A stretch of 64,000 nucleotides of DNA from Candidatus Scalindua sp. (GCA_031316155.1 JALDRB010000005.1:1-64000), one strand, 5' to 3'. Counted from the stretch's first letter, positions 27,694-39,200 are shown. Translations and numbers: made by a program. Notes: generated from the sequence alone by a model not told the origin.

Positions 27694-29784
27694 TTGTCAA
27701 ACCTTTTATTAGAAATAGGAACGGAAGAGATTCCGGCTGGTTATATCGTGCCTGCACTCAAGCAGATGGAGGTGCTTTTTGCCGAACAGATCAAAGAAAA
27801 CCGTTTGAGTTATGAGGATTTGCATACCACCGGTACACCAAGGCGTTTCATACTATCCGTAACCGGATTACCCCGGAAACAGAAGAATGCAGTCCTGGAG
27901 GTTAAGGGCCCCTCTGCAAAGGCTGCCCAGGATAAAGAGGGATTACCCACAAAAGCCGCTATCGGTTTTGCAAATTCTCAGGGTGTCAAAGTGGAAGATT
28001 TAAAGGTAATCAAAACTGATAAGGGAGAATACTGCTTTGCAATAAAGGAGATAGAAGGACAACGTGTATTCGATCTTCTTCCTGATATGATAAGTTCCGT
28101 TATAACGTCCCTGACCTTCCCAAAGTCAATGAGATGGAGGGAGGGAAGATTCTCTTTTGCACGTCCCATACGTTCAATCCTGGCGCTGTTTGACAGAGAT
28201 GTTATTCGATTAGAATTGAATGGAGTCAAGGCCGGCCGCAAAACAAACGGGCACCAGTTCCTTTCGAACAAAACAATAGACCTGGAAAATGCCGATTTTG
28301 ATTTCTATAAGGAGACGTTAAGAAGTAATTACGTGATAATAGAGATAGACGAACGACGCAAAACCATAAGAGATTCGATAAATACTCTGCTCTCTCGTTA
28401 CGGTACCCTGTTAGATGATGAAGAACTGCTTAACGAGGTAACGAATCTTGTAGAGTTTCCCTGTGCCGTAAAATGCAGCTTTGATAAAGAATATCTTGAA
28501 ATTCCACCTGACGTTGTCGAAACTTCAATGAAAGAGCATCAGAGATATTTCCCCGTAAAGGACAAAGACAACAAACTATTACCCGAATTTATTGTTATTA
28601 TTGACAGAAAATCCGACGGGAATGAGATACCTCGGAAGGGAAATGAACGAGTCCTAAAGGCTAGACTGGCTGATGCAAAATTTTTCTGGGAAGAGGACAG
28701 AAAGATACCGTTACATGAGAGAATTGACGGCCTTGGCAACCTCATATTTCATGAAAACATTGGGAGTTATCTCGATAGAGAAGTACGAATTGGCAAGCTG
28801 GCACATTTCATTGCGGATGGCCTCAACTATTCATCCGAAAAGTTAGCATCAGTTGAACGTGCTTCCCGATTGTGTAAGACAGACCTGTTAACTGAAATGG
28901 TTGGAGAATTTCCAAAACTACAGGGCATTATGGGACGTGAATACGCCCGAGAAGCAGGAGAAGATGAAGAGGTTGCTAAATCAATAGCAGAGCACTACTT
29001 ACCCAGATATGCCAAAGACGTCTTACCGGAAACGGAAACAGGCATCGTCTTAAGCCTGGCGGATAAATTCGACGTAATTACAAGCTGCTTTTCAACCGGT
29101 CTAATCCCAACGGGCTCACAAGACCCCTATGCTTTGAGAAGGCAGGCACAGGGAATAATACGCATTCTTGAGGATAAAGGCCTGAATCTTTCTTTAGGTA
29201 ACATACTAGAGAGCGCATTGTCAAATTTACCGGACAAGAGTACCAATAACAATAATGAGACAATCGCGGGACAAATAAGAGATTTCTTCAAAGACAGACT
29301 CTGCCACAATTATCTCGATAGAGGATACCGTTATGATATTATCGAATCGGTATTGAAATCAGGGTATGACAACATCTCAGATTTTTCTTATCGATTGGAA
29401 ATTGTAACAAAGATCTCTCAAACTTCTATCTGGAAGAGCCTGGTAACCGTAGTAGAGAGAACCTATAATATCGGGAAGAATTGCACAGCCCATGGTAAGA
29501 TTGATGAAAATTTACTGAATGAAGAAGAAGAGTTGAAGCTGTGGACTCTCTATAAACGTGAGAAAGAGAAAATCCTCGCATATGTTAAACCAAAAAAATA
29601 TGAAGAATTATCACTTTTATATACTCATGTCTTTGCAGAACCTATTCATAATTTCTTTGAAAATGTCTTCGTGAACGTTGAAGATGAAGCGTTAAAAAAT
29701 AACAGACTGATTTTGATGAAGAAAATCAACGACCTCTATGTCAACAATATCGCAAACCTCGCGCTAATTGTAGAACATGAATAG
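27694..29784 (+). CDS. glyS: Glycyl-tRNA synthetase beta subunit
   Basis: The beta chain of the two-chain glycyl-tRNA synthetase, 696 residues, as expected. It opens SNLLLEIGTEEIPAGYIVPAL and carries the family segments KGPSAKAA, FPKSMRWREGRFSFARP and MVGEFPKLQGIMGREYA, with the HD-type region and SQDPYALRRQA. The start is TTG at 27694, chosen because AAGGA lies ten bases upstream and no ATG fits. The alpha chain (glyQ) is not in the window. Confidence 0.93.
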   Translation: MSNLLLEIGTEEIPAGYIVPALKQMEVLFAEQIKENRLSYEDLHTTGTPRRFILSVTGLPRKQKNAVLEVKGPSAKAAQDKEGLPTKAAIGFANSQGVKVEDLKVIKTDKGEYCFAIKEIEGQRVFDLLPDMISSVITSLTFPKSMRWREGRFSFARPIRSILALFDRDVIRLELNGVKAGRKTNGHQFLSNKTIDLENADFDFYKETLRSNYVIIEIDERRKTIRDSINTLLSRYGTLLDDEELLNEVTNLVEFPCAVKCSFDKEYLEIPPDVVETSMKEHQRYFPVKDKDNKLLPEFIVIIDRKSDGNEIPRKGNERVLKARLADAKFFWEEDRKIPLHERIDGLGNLIFHENIGSYLDREVRIGKLAHFIADGLNYSSEKLASVERASRLCKTDLLTEMVGEFPKLQGIMGREYAREAGEDEEVAKSIAEHYLPRYAKDVLPETETGIVLSLADKFDVITSCFSTGLIPTGSQDPYALRRQAQGIIRILEDKGLNLSLGNILESALSNLPDKSTNNNNETIAGQIRDFFKDRLCHNYLDRGYRYDIIESVLKSGYDNISDFSYRLEIVTKISQTSIWKSLVTVVERTYNIGKNCTAHGKIDENLLNEEEELKLWTLYKREKEKILAYVKPKKYEELSLLYTHVFAEPIHNFFENVFVNVEDEALKNNRLILMKKINDLYVNNIANLALIVEHE

Positions 29785-29801
29785 AGGAAATGAAAGAGTA
29801 A

Positions 29802-29814
29802 AGGTCTGTCACCT
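29802..29814. repeat. Left inverted repeat flanking cynS
   Basis: aggtctgtcacct, the near-perfect reverse complement (12 of 13 bases) of 30364-30376 on the other side of cynS. The sequence resembles ends that often accompany REP-associated transposases. Confidence 0.6.
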
Positions 29815-29867
29815 CCCAAATTCTATGGTATAGCACGATAACACATACAAAATCAGAACAAATAAAA

Positions 29868-30320
29868 CTATTTTGTTTGCTCAATATGGGGGAGGAATTT
29901 CCCGTTCATGGTAATAACCATACGATCTTCCCCCTTGTCTCCCTTGACCTTATGAACAGTCAATTTAAAGTCAATGGCTGACATAATCCCGTCACCTAAG
30001 ATTTCATTCATGATAGCTTTGATAGAATCACCATAGTGCAGACAAACTTCTGTCATGCGGTAGATATGAGGTTCCTGAATAATAGTAGGATCGAACGAAC
30101 GCATAGGACATTTTCGCATTTCATTAAGAAGTTCGTCATTGAGCCCGGGAACAAGGGAGGCAAGTTTTGATACGGCGTTTTCCTTTAATTGCGCTTGGGC
30201 ACGAAAAAGTTGGGCTACGTATACATTACAGTAACCAAGAGCTTCTGCTATCTCATCATAAGTTTTTCCTGAAGCTTGTTTTGCGGCAAGTAATTTAGCA
30301 ACGAGTTCTTTTTTTTCCAT
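29868..30320 (-). CDS. cynS: Cyanate hydratase (cyanase)
   Basis: A 150-residue cyanase: cyanate plus bicarbonate give ammonia and carbon dioxide. Catalytic Arg88, Glu91 and Ser114 match the Escherichia coli triad (96, 99, 122). The N-terminal helix-turn-helix-like region ([20 protein letters not shown]) precedes it. The ATG follows a GAGGAG site. No cynT or cynX neighbour is present. The gene sits alone between short inverted repeats at 29802-29814 and 30364-30376, and is convergent with glyS. In an ammonium oxidiser it would supply extra ammonium from cyanate; that role is inference. Confidence 0.95.
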   Translation of the reverse strand: MEKKELVAKLLAAKQASGKTYDEIAEALGYCNVYVAQLFRAQAQLKENAVSKLASLVPGLNDELLNEMRKCPMRSFDPTIIQEPHIYRMTEVCLHYGDSIKAIMNEILGDGIMSAIDFKLTVHKVKGDKGEDRMVITMNGKFLPHIEQTK

Positions 30321-30363
30321 TTTTTTTCTCTCCTCTTTTATTGTAATTAAGTTACAGTGAAAT

Positions 30364-30376
30364 CGGTGACAGACCT
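30364..30376. repeat. Right inverted repeat flanking cynS
   Basis: cggtgacagacct, paired with 29802-29814. The 700 bases from here to the aldo/keto reductase stop at 31089 are AT-rich and hold only weak open frames; no gene or clear hairpin was seen there. Confidence 0.6.
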
Positions 30377-31088
30377 CCTTCTATATAACATTAAGCAAGG
30401 TGAATACCAGAAGTTTTAAATTGGAATATTTTGCTGGTGATCATACAGGCTCTTCATCTTCTGAGAAATTATATTTCAATGCAATCTATCAGTTGCAAGT
30501 TACTTAAGATATGAAAATATTGATATTGAAAAAAAGAAAACGTTTTTGAAAATTAAACTCTTAATCCGGACACATTCTTTTTATTCCTTATTCATATATA
30601 TTTACGCTACTCATGCGCAAAAGAACAAAGTTGACAGATTTCAACCAATTTTAGTCTATAACCCGACAATTTTTTGTTTTTTTAACAACTCTGTTGACCT
30701 AAGATCGAACAAGTTTATAATTTAGCTCTTCTTTATCGTTTGAAAACCGCATGTCTGAGTGAGGACTCGCGCAGGGAGACAGCTGATTATTAACAACCCG
30801 GCAAAACAAGAACATATATGAAATTTATTCCTTTCTGGTTCTGGCTCTGACAGGTTGGGATGTAAGAAAAAAGTGTTTACTTTTTGAATCGAAAAGTTGT
30901 GTTTGTTTGTCCGTTGAAACATTTTCAGCACATCAGCATTGCAATATCAAAATAATTTCCTTAAGAAATACGGAGACTCCTGTTTGCTGAAAAATGATTT
31001 TAGTCCTGCGTTTTGAAACATAATATCAATAGTTTCTCAGAACAGTTTGTACGGTTGGAATTATGGGTAAAATTATTAACGTTACGGA

Positions 31089-32099
31089 TCAGGCGTCCCG
31101 CTCATCTGGGTTACCTTCATCCGACTTGTTTTGCACCGGAGGTAATCGCCGGCCAAGAATCAGATCGATCTCCTGAAGCTGTTCTGAAGACAATGGGTCG
31201 AACTCTAAAGCACCCAAATTTTCCTCAACCTGCTTTACGTTCGTAAATCCCGGAATTGGGATCGTCGAAGAACTTATTGCCCACAGCCAGCAAATTGCCC
31301 CTTGAGCTAAGGTGCGGCCATTGCTAGTCAGAATATCACGGAGCATATCAAGTTTCCTCAGTTGTTCCGCCTGAGGACCTTCTTTCATGTCCCAATCATA
31401 CCGGACATCGTCATTCGGGAAAGTCGTGTCAGAACTGAATTTTCCCGTCAGTAATCCCATCGCTAACGGCCCACGATTGATGCTGGCCAAGTTGTGTGAT
31501 TCGCAGACCCGCAGGGTCTCAAAATTACCCTCAAACACATTCATCCTCTGCTGTATTGCAACGCAGTTTTTACCTTGTGCAAACAGACGTGCATTGTCGG
31601 GATTGTCAGTACTCCAGCCATAATAGCGGATCTTTCCTGATGACACGAGTTCCTCTAATACATCTCGGACTTCCTCTCCTTTATCCGAATTCCACAAATG
31701 GAACTGGTACAGGTCGATGTGTTCCGTGTTCAAGCGGCGTAGACTGGCTTCACAGGCGCTGAAAACATAGTCACGGTCACATTTTTGACCGGTAGTAGTC
31801 CGTGTCGTTTCATCTATTTGAAATCCAAATTTGGTTGCAATGATCACCTGATCACGTCTTCCCTCTATCGCCCTTGCAATCAAGTGTTCACTATGCCCGC
31901 AACCATATAAATCGGCAGTATCAATAAAGTTGGCTCCCAACGCCAAGGCCCGTCGTATCGCCTTGATGGATTCTTCATTATCTATACCTGTCCATCCACA
32001 CGATTTTCCATTTCGCCAAGTATCTCCTCCAATGGCCCAACAACCTAGCCCGACCGCACTGACGGCCAGGCTAGTTTCCCCAATTTTTCTCTCTTCCAT
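31089..32099 (-). CDS. Aldo/keto reductase
   Basis: An NADPH-dependent oxidoreductase of about 336 residues with a TIM barrel. The catalytic tetrad is visible: Asp (FIDTADLYG), Tyr in the same motif, Lys (IIATKFGF) and His (DLYQFHLWN). The coenzyme-binding end segment (SSTIPIPGFTNVKQVEEN) is typical. ATG 32099 (MEERKIGETSL) follows AGAGAGG and gives the usual N-terminus, so the longer open frame was not used. Substrate unknown. Confidence 0.9.
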   Translation of the reverse strand: MEERKIGETSLAVSAVGLGCWAIGGDTWRNGKSCGWTGIDNEESIKAIRRALALGANFIDTADLYGCGHSEHLIARAIEGRRDQVIIATKFGFQIDETTRTTTGQKCDRDYVFSACEASLRRLNTEHIDLYQFHLWNSDKGEEVRDVLEELVSSGKIRYYGWSTDNPDNARLFAQGKNCVAIQQRMNVFEGNFETLRVCESHNLASINRGPLAMGLLTGKFSSDTTFPNDDVRYDWDMKEGPQAEQLRKLDMLRDILTSNGRTLAQGAICWLWAISSSTIPIPGFTNVKQVEENLGALEFDPLSSEQLQEIDLILGRRLPPVQNKSDEGNPDERDA

Positions 32100-32159
32100 C
32101 CTCTCTATCTCCCTTGCGCACAACGCAAAAGTCAGCCACCACACTTTTTGTGGTCGGTT

Positions 32160-32744
32160 GGATTAACCTGATACAAATTTGTTTTACAATTTGCCGATAT
32201 TTAACATTGAAAAGGTGAAACCGTATTGTCTTAAATAGGGTTTCATTATAACATAATTTGAGTGATTTATAATAAAAATAAAACTTACCTCTCACTTAAA
32301 AAGCAGTAGCAATTTATTAAAACACATTTCCAGAAAACAAACTCTATCACCCAACAAGTCCTGCCTCCTTCCGCCCGCCAGAAAAGATTTGGAGATGACG
32401 AACGAACTCATCAGGGCGGTTATCAGGTAATTAATCCTAAAAGTAACTCAGACAGGAATGGAGATTTTACGATTTGATGCTTTTGGCAACGAAGTCAAAC
32501 TCCCATATGAATAACTATTTAGTTATGATATATTGAAACAGAAAACCAATTATTTGTATGAGAGGCATGTCCACGTTTGATGAACTGAGATCAAAAACGT
32601 GATCCTAAAAAATATGTTTAACAAGAAAATTTATATTATCACTCCAAAACAATTTTCGCTGAGTAAAATAGAACACTTTTTTATTGTAAATTTAAAATCG
32701 TTTAATTTTGGTATAAGTTATACCTCCTGTTTACCTTTATAAAT
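32160..32744. other. Intergenic region, no gene seen
   Basis: About 580 AT-rich bases between the aldo/keto reductase and the antiporter. Many stop codons in all frames, no clear promoter or hairpin. Confidence 0.5.
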
Positions 32745-34436
32745 TTATGATACCGGCTCATTCCTTCTGTCCTCCTGAGGTGGCAGCTTGACGATCGCAC
32801 CAAAAAGTTTATCAATGGCCTTCTCGGCCGCATCGGCATATGGAATCAGCACCCAGTCAGCACCGGCGTGCTCCAATTGCTCGGCATTGTGAGTGGCGTA
32901 GGCCGTTACCGCCACGCACCCTTTGTAACCATGATCGCGCAGGCCATGCAGCAGTGCGAGATTGACGGGCATCTCTCGCACACTGCTTAAAACCCAACGC
33001 ACCTGCCTGAGCGGCAGTGTAGTGAGAAACTCAGGGTCTTCGGCATCACCGTATCTCACCGCATAGCCATGCCCTTCACGCCGGTGCACAAGAACGGGAT
33101 CGAAATCCACGCCGAGCACCCGTTGGCCCCGTTTCAGTAGTTCCTGCCCGATCACGGAGCCGAACCGCCCTAGGCCGAACAGGATGACATCGAATTCACT
33201 TTTTTCAGTAATCTGATCATGAGCCTCTTCCCTGTACGGCCACTTACGCTCAAACACACCAAGCCAGGGGAAGATTCGCTCATAGAGAGGATGGGAATAC
33301 AAAATCATGTAGGTGGAAGCACTGATGGTGATTAATCCCACCAGGGTAATGAGGCCCATGGTATCCTCATCGATATGACCCAGGCTCATACCCAATGCCC
33401 CAAGGATCAGAGAGAATTCGCTTATCTGAGCAACTGTCAGACCGGCCAGAAAACTGGTGCGCCTTCGGTAGCCCATGGCTCCCAAAATGATCATCACGAT
33501 CAAAGGGTTACCGATGAGCACGAACAACGAAAGAACTATGGCCGGCACCACATGTGTGCCGAGCGTCGCCAACTGTAGCCCGGCACCCAGATCGATGAAA
33601 AAGAAGAGCAACAAAAAATCCCTCAGACTTACCAGTCGTGCACCAATAGCTTCACGATAGGGTGTGGAGGCCAGCGACACACCTGCTAGAAAGGCACCCA
33701 CCTCCTTGCTGAAACCTAAATGTACGCATGCCGATCCCATGGCTACCGCCCAGGCGAAGGCGAACAGTATCAATAACTCCGAAGAACGGGCCAGCTGATG
33801 CAGCAGCGGCGTCAACACATAGCGCATTAATATCCCAATGGCGGCAATAAACATGGCACCCTTGAACAATAACTCGATCGCTTCCCATCTCAGGCTGGCG
33901 GTATTGCCGGCCTGAGCCAGCGCAGTCAGTCCAATCATCACCAACACCACTACGATATCCTGAACGATGAGGAATCCGATGGCGATACGACCGTGCAGTG
34001 AGTCCACCTCACGTTTGTCGGACAGCAGCTTGACGATGATGATGGTGCTGGAGAAGGTCAGCGCCACTGCCACATAGAGAGCGGTCACTGAAGTCATCCC
34101 AAGAGCAATGGAGATAAAGTAACCGAAGACGGATGTAAAGAAGACCTGCCCCAGTCCGGAGGCCAACGCCACCAGCCCCATGGTGCGAATGATGTGTAAA
34201 TCCAGCTTGAGTCCCACCACAAACAACAGTAGCGCAATACCCAACTGGGCCAGCAGATCGACTTTGTCGTCTGCCGACACCCAGCCGAGAACAGACGGCC
34301 CCACCAGAGTGCCTACTGCGATAAAGGCAACGATCAGTGGCTGACGTAACCTTACTCCAATGTAACCAGTAACGGCGGCCACTAACATCAGTACCGCCAT
34401 TTCAGTAAAGACGTCGCTAAATACGAAGTTCAACAT
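32745..34436 (-). CDS. CPA2-type cation:proton antiporter with NAD-binding RCK domain
   Basis: A 563-residue membrane exchanger of the KefB/YbaL type. About 12 hydrophobic segments fill residues 1-385, with the family motif GVGLRQPLIVAFI-like start (IGVRLRQPLIVAF) and the conserved acidic FSKEVGAFLAGVSLAS segment. A TrkA-N nucleotide-binding domain follows (GLGRFGSVIGQELLKRG). It probably exports Na+ or K+ against protons under NAD(H) control. Codon use is clearly richer in G and C (many GCC, CTG, GGC) than in its neighbours, which suggests horizontal acquisition, perhaps from a gammaproteobacterium. Confidence 0.9.
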   Translation of the reverse strand: MLNFVFSDVFTEMAVLMLVAAVTGYIGVRLRQPLIVAFIAVGTLVGPSVLGWVSADDKVDLLAQLGIALLLFVVGLKLDLHIIRTMGLVALASGLGQVFFTSVFGYFISIALGMTSVTALYVAVALTFSSTIIIVKLLSDKREVDSLHGRIAIGFLIVQDIVVVLVMIGLTALAQAGNTASLRWEAIELLFKGAMFIAAIGILMRYVLTPLLHQLARSSELLILFAFAWAVAMGSACVHLGFSKEVGAFLAGVSLASTPYREAIGARLVSLRDFLLLFFFIDLGAGLQLATLGTHVVPAIVLSLFVLIGNPLIVMIILGAMGYRRRTSFLAGLTVAQISEFSLILGALGMSLGHIDEDTMGLITLVGLITISASTYMILYSHPLYERIFPWLGVFERKWPYREEAHDQITEKSEFDVILFGLGRFGSVIGQELLKRGQRVLGVDFDPVLVHRREGHGYAVRYGDAEDPEFLTTLPLRQVRWVLSSVREMPVNLALLHGLRDHGYKGCVAVTAYATHNAEQLEHAGADWVLIPYADAAEKAIDKLFGAIVKLPPQEDRRNEPVS

Positions 34437-34906
34437 GCAGTTTCTCTCTCTTGTGGATTAACCCCGAGGCCAACCAGCAGGGAAACTCCGGAGATCTGAT
34501 TGATAGCCAGACTTTTAATCGTGAAATTAACAGGCGTTACGATCCCAAAGATTTGAACGCAAACACCGAAAATCTGGTATGAACATGAATAACTCCTGCC
34601 GTATTTATCTCGAAGCATTCTCGGCCTTTCTCTTCTGCACGAACCCTATCACCGCATTATCAAGAACCACACCATAGATCACACTGACTTCCAAACAGTT
34701 CTCCCGCCTGACTCTAGCATCGCTCTCAGCAATGAATACCTAGATCGGTAGTGTATAGTGGAATTTACAGAATAACCGCACTGTTTGACCATGCGCAATC
34801 AACTGGGTAAAACGATCTGGCTCAAATTTAAAAATACTATTACTTGCCTCTTCTTTTGATATACTGTTTAATGTTGTTAAATATAACAGATATGGCTGTC
34901 TGATTT

Positions 34907-35002
34907 TATACTAAAACCGATTTGGTTTTCGGTTTTACCTGTCTGCGTGCGCTCCTTTCCTCACGCACAGGCAGGTCCGAAAACCATTATGAGATGAGTA
35001 TA
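34907..35002 (+). repeat. TATACT/AGTATA-bounded dispersed repeat, copy 2
   Basis: A 96-bp variant. The first 30 and last 25 bases match the other copies, but the middle is replaced by a G+C-rich hairpin (cctgtctgcgtgcgctcc...) whose start also occurs at 16899. The other bases from 34437 to 35188 hold no recognisable gene. Confidence 0.8.
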
Positions 35003-35188
35003 ATCTGAAACGCTCTTGGCAAATCCATTTCAGGCGTTATTTTTTTGCTCACACAGAATAGGAGTTTTTGTACCTATTGTACCTATTGTTAACATATTTT
35101 TGATGATTTTTCAAAATGCATTTGCATATAATGACTTCCTGTCATGAATAATAATATTTTTTATTATTAAAACTGTATGATACACTAA

Positions 35189-35785
35189 CAATACAGAATT
35201 CAATTTCCGAAGAGTGATTGCCAAAATGTCGATCAGGATAAAGTGTTCTTTAATCTAATAGAGCCTGATAAGGAAAAAAAATTCGATTTCATGATTACGA
35301 TGTGATTTATAACCTCCACGGATTATATGAACAGTTATTTTATGATCATCTCAAATGCCGCTCTCCCATAAAAGTGGCTCAAATTCTCAACTCCAGTGTG
35401 GTACAATCACTAGAAAACTTCACCGAACTCAGAGTCCTTGACTTGGGAGCAGGGAACGGAATGGTGGGGGCGGAACTTAAGAAATATGGTGTTTCCAGAC
35501 TTGTAGGTATTGACATTATTCCGGAAGCAAAACGGGCAACTGAACAGGACAGGCCCGATATCTATGTTGCTTATCATGTTATAGATTTCTGTAACATGAA
35601 TGATGACGAAAGAGAGGAATTATCCTCGTGGTCTTTAAACTGTCTGATAACAGTAGCAGCTTTGGGGTTTGGAGAGATACCGTCACCGCCTCTCAATAGA
35701 AGGGGAACCTCTCTATTACTTTGCAATCGCTGGGAGAAAGAAATATGATATACCCAGCAGTTTTTATGATAAATATTTTGATTAA
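35189..35785 (+). pseudogene. SAM-dependent methyltransferase relic
   Basis: A class I methyltransferase that has decayed in three ways. There is no start codon: the coding sense begins after a TAA at 35186 (QYRIQFPKSDCQNVDQDKV). At the A8 run 35274-35281 one more A is needed to reach RFHDYDVIYNLHGLYEQ and the SAM motif LRVLDLGAGNGMVG. Then, after VAALGFGEIP, about 60 residues seem deleted and the frame shifts, leaving a typical tail (YRHRLSIEGEPLYYFAIAG). The open frame 35302-35748 covers only the central part. Confidence 0.7.
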
Positions 35786-35820
35786 CCTTTCATATTATAA
35801 ATGAAGAGCTCCCCTTTCAG

Positions 35821-35883
35821 TTATTTTTCCCCGACAATGTCCATAATCTGTCTCAGCCGTTTCTCCATTATCTCCTTTGTTTT
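35821..35883 (-). pseudogene. Phosphomannomutase 3'-end relic
   Basis: Minus-strand KTKEIMEKRLRQIMDIVGEK followed by TAA matches the last 20 residues of the intact phosphomannomutase at 43208 (KTKEIMEKRQRQIIDLIKEK), and the DNA is also closely similar. Nothing of the rest of the gene is present upstream, so this is a duplicated and truncated tail. The remaining sequence to 36208 holds nothing recognisable. Confidence 0.7.
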
Positions 35884-36208
35884 GTACTTATTTATAAACT
35901 ATTTTTTATGGTGAATTTACTAGGTTAGCTAAGTTTTATAAAATAATACTATATCTATGGAAGCTACGTCACTCATAAAGCCTCGATAATAGCATCTAAT
36001 GAGCCTATACCCCTTTCTAAGACAAAGATTGACCTTTCTCTACCCCTTGCCTGAAAAAACTTGCGATGTTTGAAGCAACTCCACATAAGTTTTTAATATA
36101 CTACATGAAAAAACCCACTTGCATCAAATATCTCAGAATTGTACAAAAAAAATTAGTTGACTCTCAGATAAAATTTATTAAAAGTAAGCCGAACTGATGG
36201 TTCACATA

Positions 36209-39200
36209 TTACATCTTGGATTTTTCCAGTTTCTCTACTAAGCTAACGGGCAATGTTTCACCTTTGATATCAACTTTGAGAACCACTTCCTTTATGTTTA
36301 CTGTTGTAGGTAACTGAAGTACCTGGCTGTACGTTCCGTCCAGGTTGTTCTGCAACACATCGATAAATTTGCCATGGGACGTGGCAAGTTTAATCATTTT
36401 AGAATATCTGGGTCCCAGATAGTTGCCTAATGCATCTTTGGGCGTAATGACGATCATAAACTGGTTCAATGTATCTTTGACAGCGGGAAGGCGCACCACG
36501 CTTACTTCAATAGTTTCTAGTGTGACGTTCACATTTATATACTTATGAACCACATCCTCACGTTCAAAAGCATTCCCCATCATTGTCGTCCCCGTGGCTT
36601 GGAAGTAAAAAGAATATGTTCCCTCCTTTTTTGTGTCAGGAAATTGGTTTGCATAAATTCCATCACTGGCGTTATTATCGCCATGCTTTCCATCATCGTA
36701 AAGTTGAATAGTAACGGGGCTTAACTGAGCAGGAAAGGCTATCTTCCGAATTTCTGTGAGAAGTATACCCTTACGAATCAATGGCGAGAGACTTTCGTCT
36801 CCCCCCTTCTCAGGAATTTTCTTTAAGTCATCAACATTCACTTTATTTAACGCAAACCAATTACCAGTACCTTCCTCAGGTCGTGTTACCTTCACAGAGA
36901 TATCTTTCAGTCCGCTTACAGGTCTTCCGGCCTCTGTGATAGTTGCAGAAATGGTAATCACATCGCCGGTGCCGTAAGACTTTTTGTCAAATGTTGTATT
37001 CATCTCCAGAACGGAATCCATGATGACACTATACTGATACTTTTCGTTATTTACATTATCACCGGCATTGATCTCTATAATCCAGGGGGAAGATCCAACT
37101 TTACCAGGCAGTTTCAAGAAAGATTTATCTACCGTAATAATCTTATAAGTCTCACCTTCGTGGAATGAAATACCGGGAGTTGAAGAAGTTGTTGCAACTG
37201 CTTGACCATCTGCTGATTTTACACGAAAACCAAGTCTACCTTTCCGAGGTGTAACCCAGCTCAAGAAGAAACTAACCTTTTTATCGTTCTTATTGATCAT
37301 CACCTTACGAGTAACTTTTTCCCCTCCCTTAATCGCTCCCAGTGGATCCACTGCTGTTTGCAACCCCAAAGCATCTTTTAAGATAGATTTGTACGCTTCA
37401 TCAAGAGCCGTTGCAGGATTCCAGGATGTAGGATCGAAGTTTGCAGCAGTGGTAACAGGCTCAAATCTACCTCCTGTCTCACTGGCAAGCGCTTCCAAAA
37501 GGGGATAATCAATATCCGCTGGTCTTCCAAAACCGATCGTAAAAACCCTTATCGATTCCGTCTTCAATTGATTAATAATGTTTGTAACCTCCGTATTTCC
37601 AATATCAACACGTGATGGACAATTGTGATATCCATCACTGAGCAGAACAATTGCCCGTTTAGACTCATGGCCGAACATACCGATACCACTACTTATACCA
37701 GCCAAAAGAGGAGTGTTGCCTTCTGCAACTAAGCCTGAGATTGTGTTTGTAATCGCTGTGTTTGTACTCGTGTCTGAGACTAATGTCATGGGTGTGATTT
37801 CCTGAGCTTTACAGCCCGCCATGAAATCCCATGGGTGTGTTGGAAACGTTGCAATACCGAAGTTCATTTTCCCTTCATTATGATCTCTTAGCATTTCCAT
37901 GAAGGGATAGGCAGCATTCTTTGCCAGTGTTAAACGCTGTTCATTAGTTGGTACACCAACAGTACCATCATGCTTCCATGACATGCTACCAGAGGTATCG
38001 AATAGCAGCACAATACCTGGTGGCGGAAGAATTGGGACGTTATTCCCAGTAGTTTGACATGTAAAGCCTTCTGGTGGCGCCTGATGACGCACCGCAGTGT
38101 AAAGTGCATTACAGATAACTTCTGGTGTGTGGACAGAATTCTGGTGGACACTGAATTTCAATCGATCCTCAGCGTCAATCAATGCATCAATCAAAGGAGA
38201 TAACTCTACCGGAGGTTGATTGGGAATCTGTGGTATCACAATATTCATTGCGTCGGGTGCAAGGTTACGGGCTAGGATACGCCCCTGACAGTCCTCCGAC
38301 GGGTCACGTCCGCCAACGTAATCCCGAGCCATACCGTTCTCGTCATTGTCGGCATACATTGTGACGTAAAGTGTTCCCTCTGAAGGAAGGCTATCATTAT
38401 TGCGCCGGCTTCCCGGTGCCTCTCCCGGGTATTCACCAAGGGACCAGTTCGGATTCGTCGGATCTGGACGGGTATCCGTAATGGGATGACCATTCAGGTT
38501 CTCAATGAAATTGTTAATTTCTCCGAAATTGTTAGTTGTTCCGCAGTCTAGATTTAATAAACAGTTCTTACTTTTACAATTGTTGAGCTGACTGAGCGCA
38601 TGGTTGCGACTAGTAAAAATATTGCTAGACGCAAAGCCATGATTTGGAGGTGAAATGGCGATGAACTCTGACACTGGGTTAAAACCATTTCGTGGAAGCG
38701 GAAGATTATATTGCTGTTCCTGGAGGCTCTTGAGATAGAGTCGGGAGCTAATCGTACCCTTACTGAAAGCGATGATGACTACCTTTACGTTGGTAGATGG
38801 ATTCAAGGTGAAAGGTTCGTAATTAGAATCGTGACGATGGAGGATGTGCTCTACTGCCCAAGCTATCTCACCTGCATCCTCGACAATTGACCGCTTCTGA
38901 TTTTGAAAACGTATATAATAGGGTTCGATATACAGCCAATCGTTATCAGGTAAGTCTAAAGCTAACTTGAAGGAGGGAAGGCCGTTGTGGGGATCATGCC
39001 AATTCTTGCGAAAGTTGAAGTCTTCGTCATTCGCATTTAAAAAATTGTGCCCATGCACGAACAGTAAAGGAAGCTTCTCATCCGACAACTCTGGTGCTTG
39101 ACTCAAGGGAGTTACTCCGTCAGCTAGATAAACCTCAGCTTCTGCCCAAACTATCCTGTTGGTAGACACATAGGAAAGAGCGACCAGGAAAATAATAAAT

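Noticed and set aside
30722..30931. 69-codon minus-strand frame upstream of cynS
   Set aside because: No ribosome-binding site, no recognisable motif and an unremarkable amino-acid pattern.
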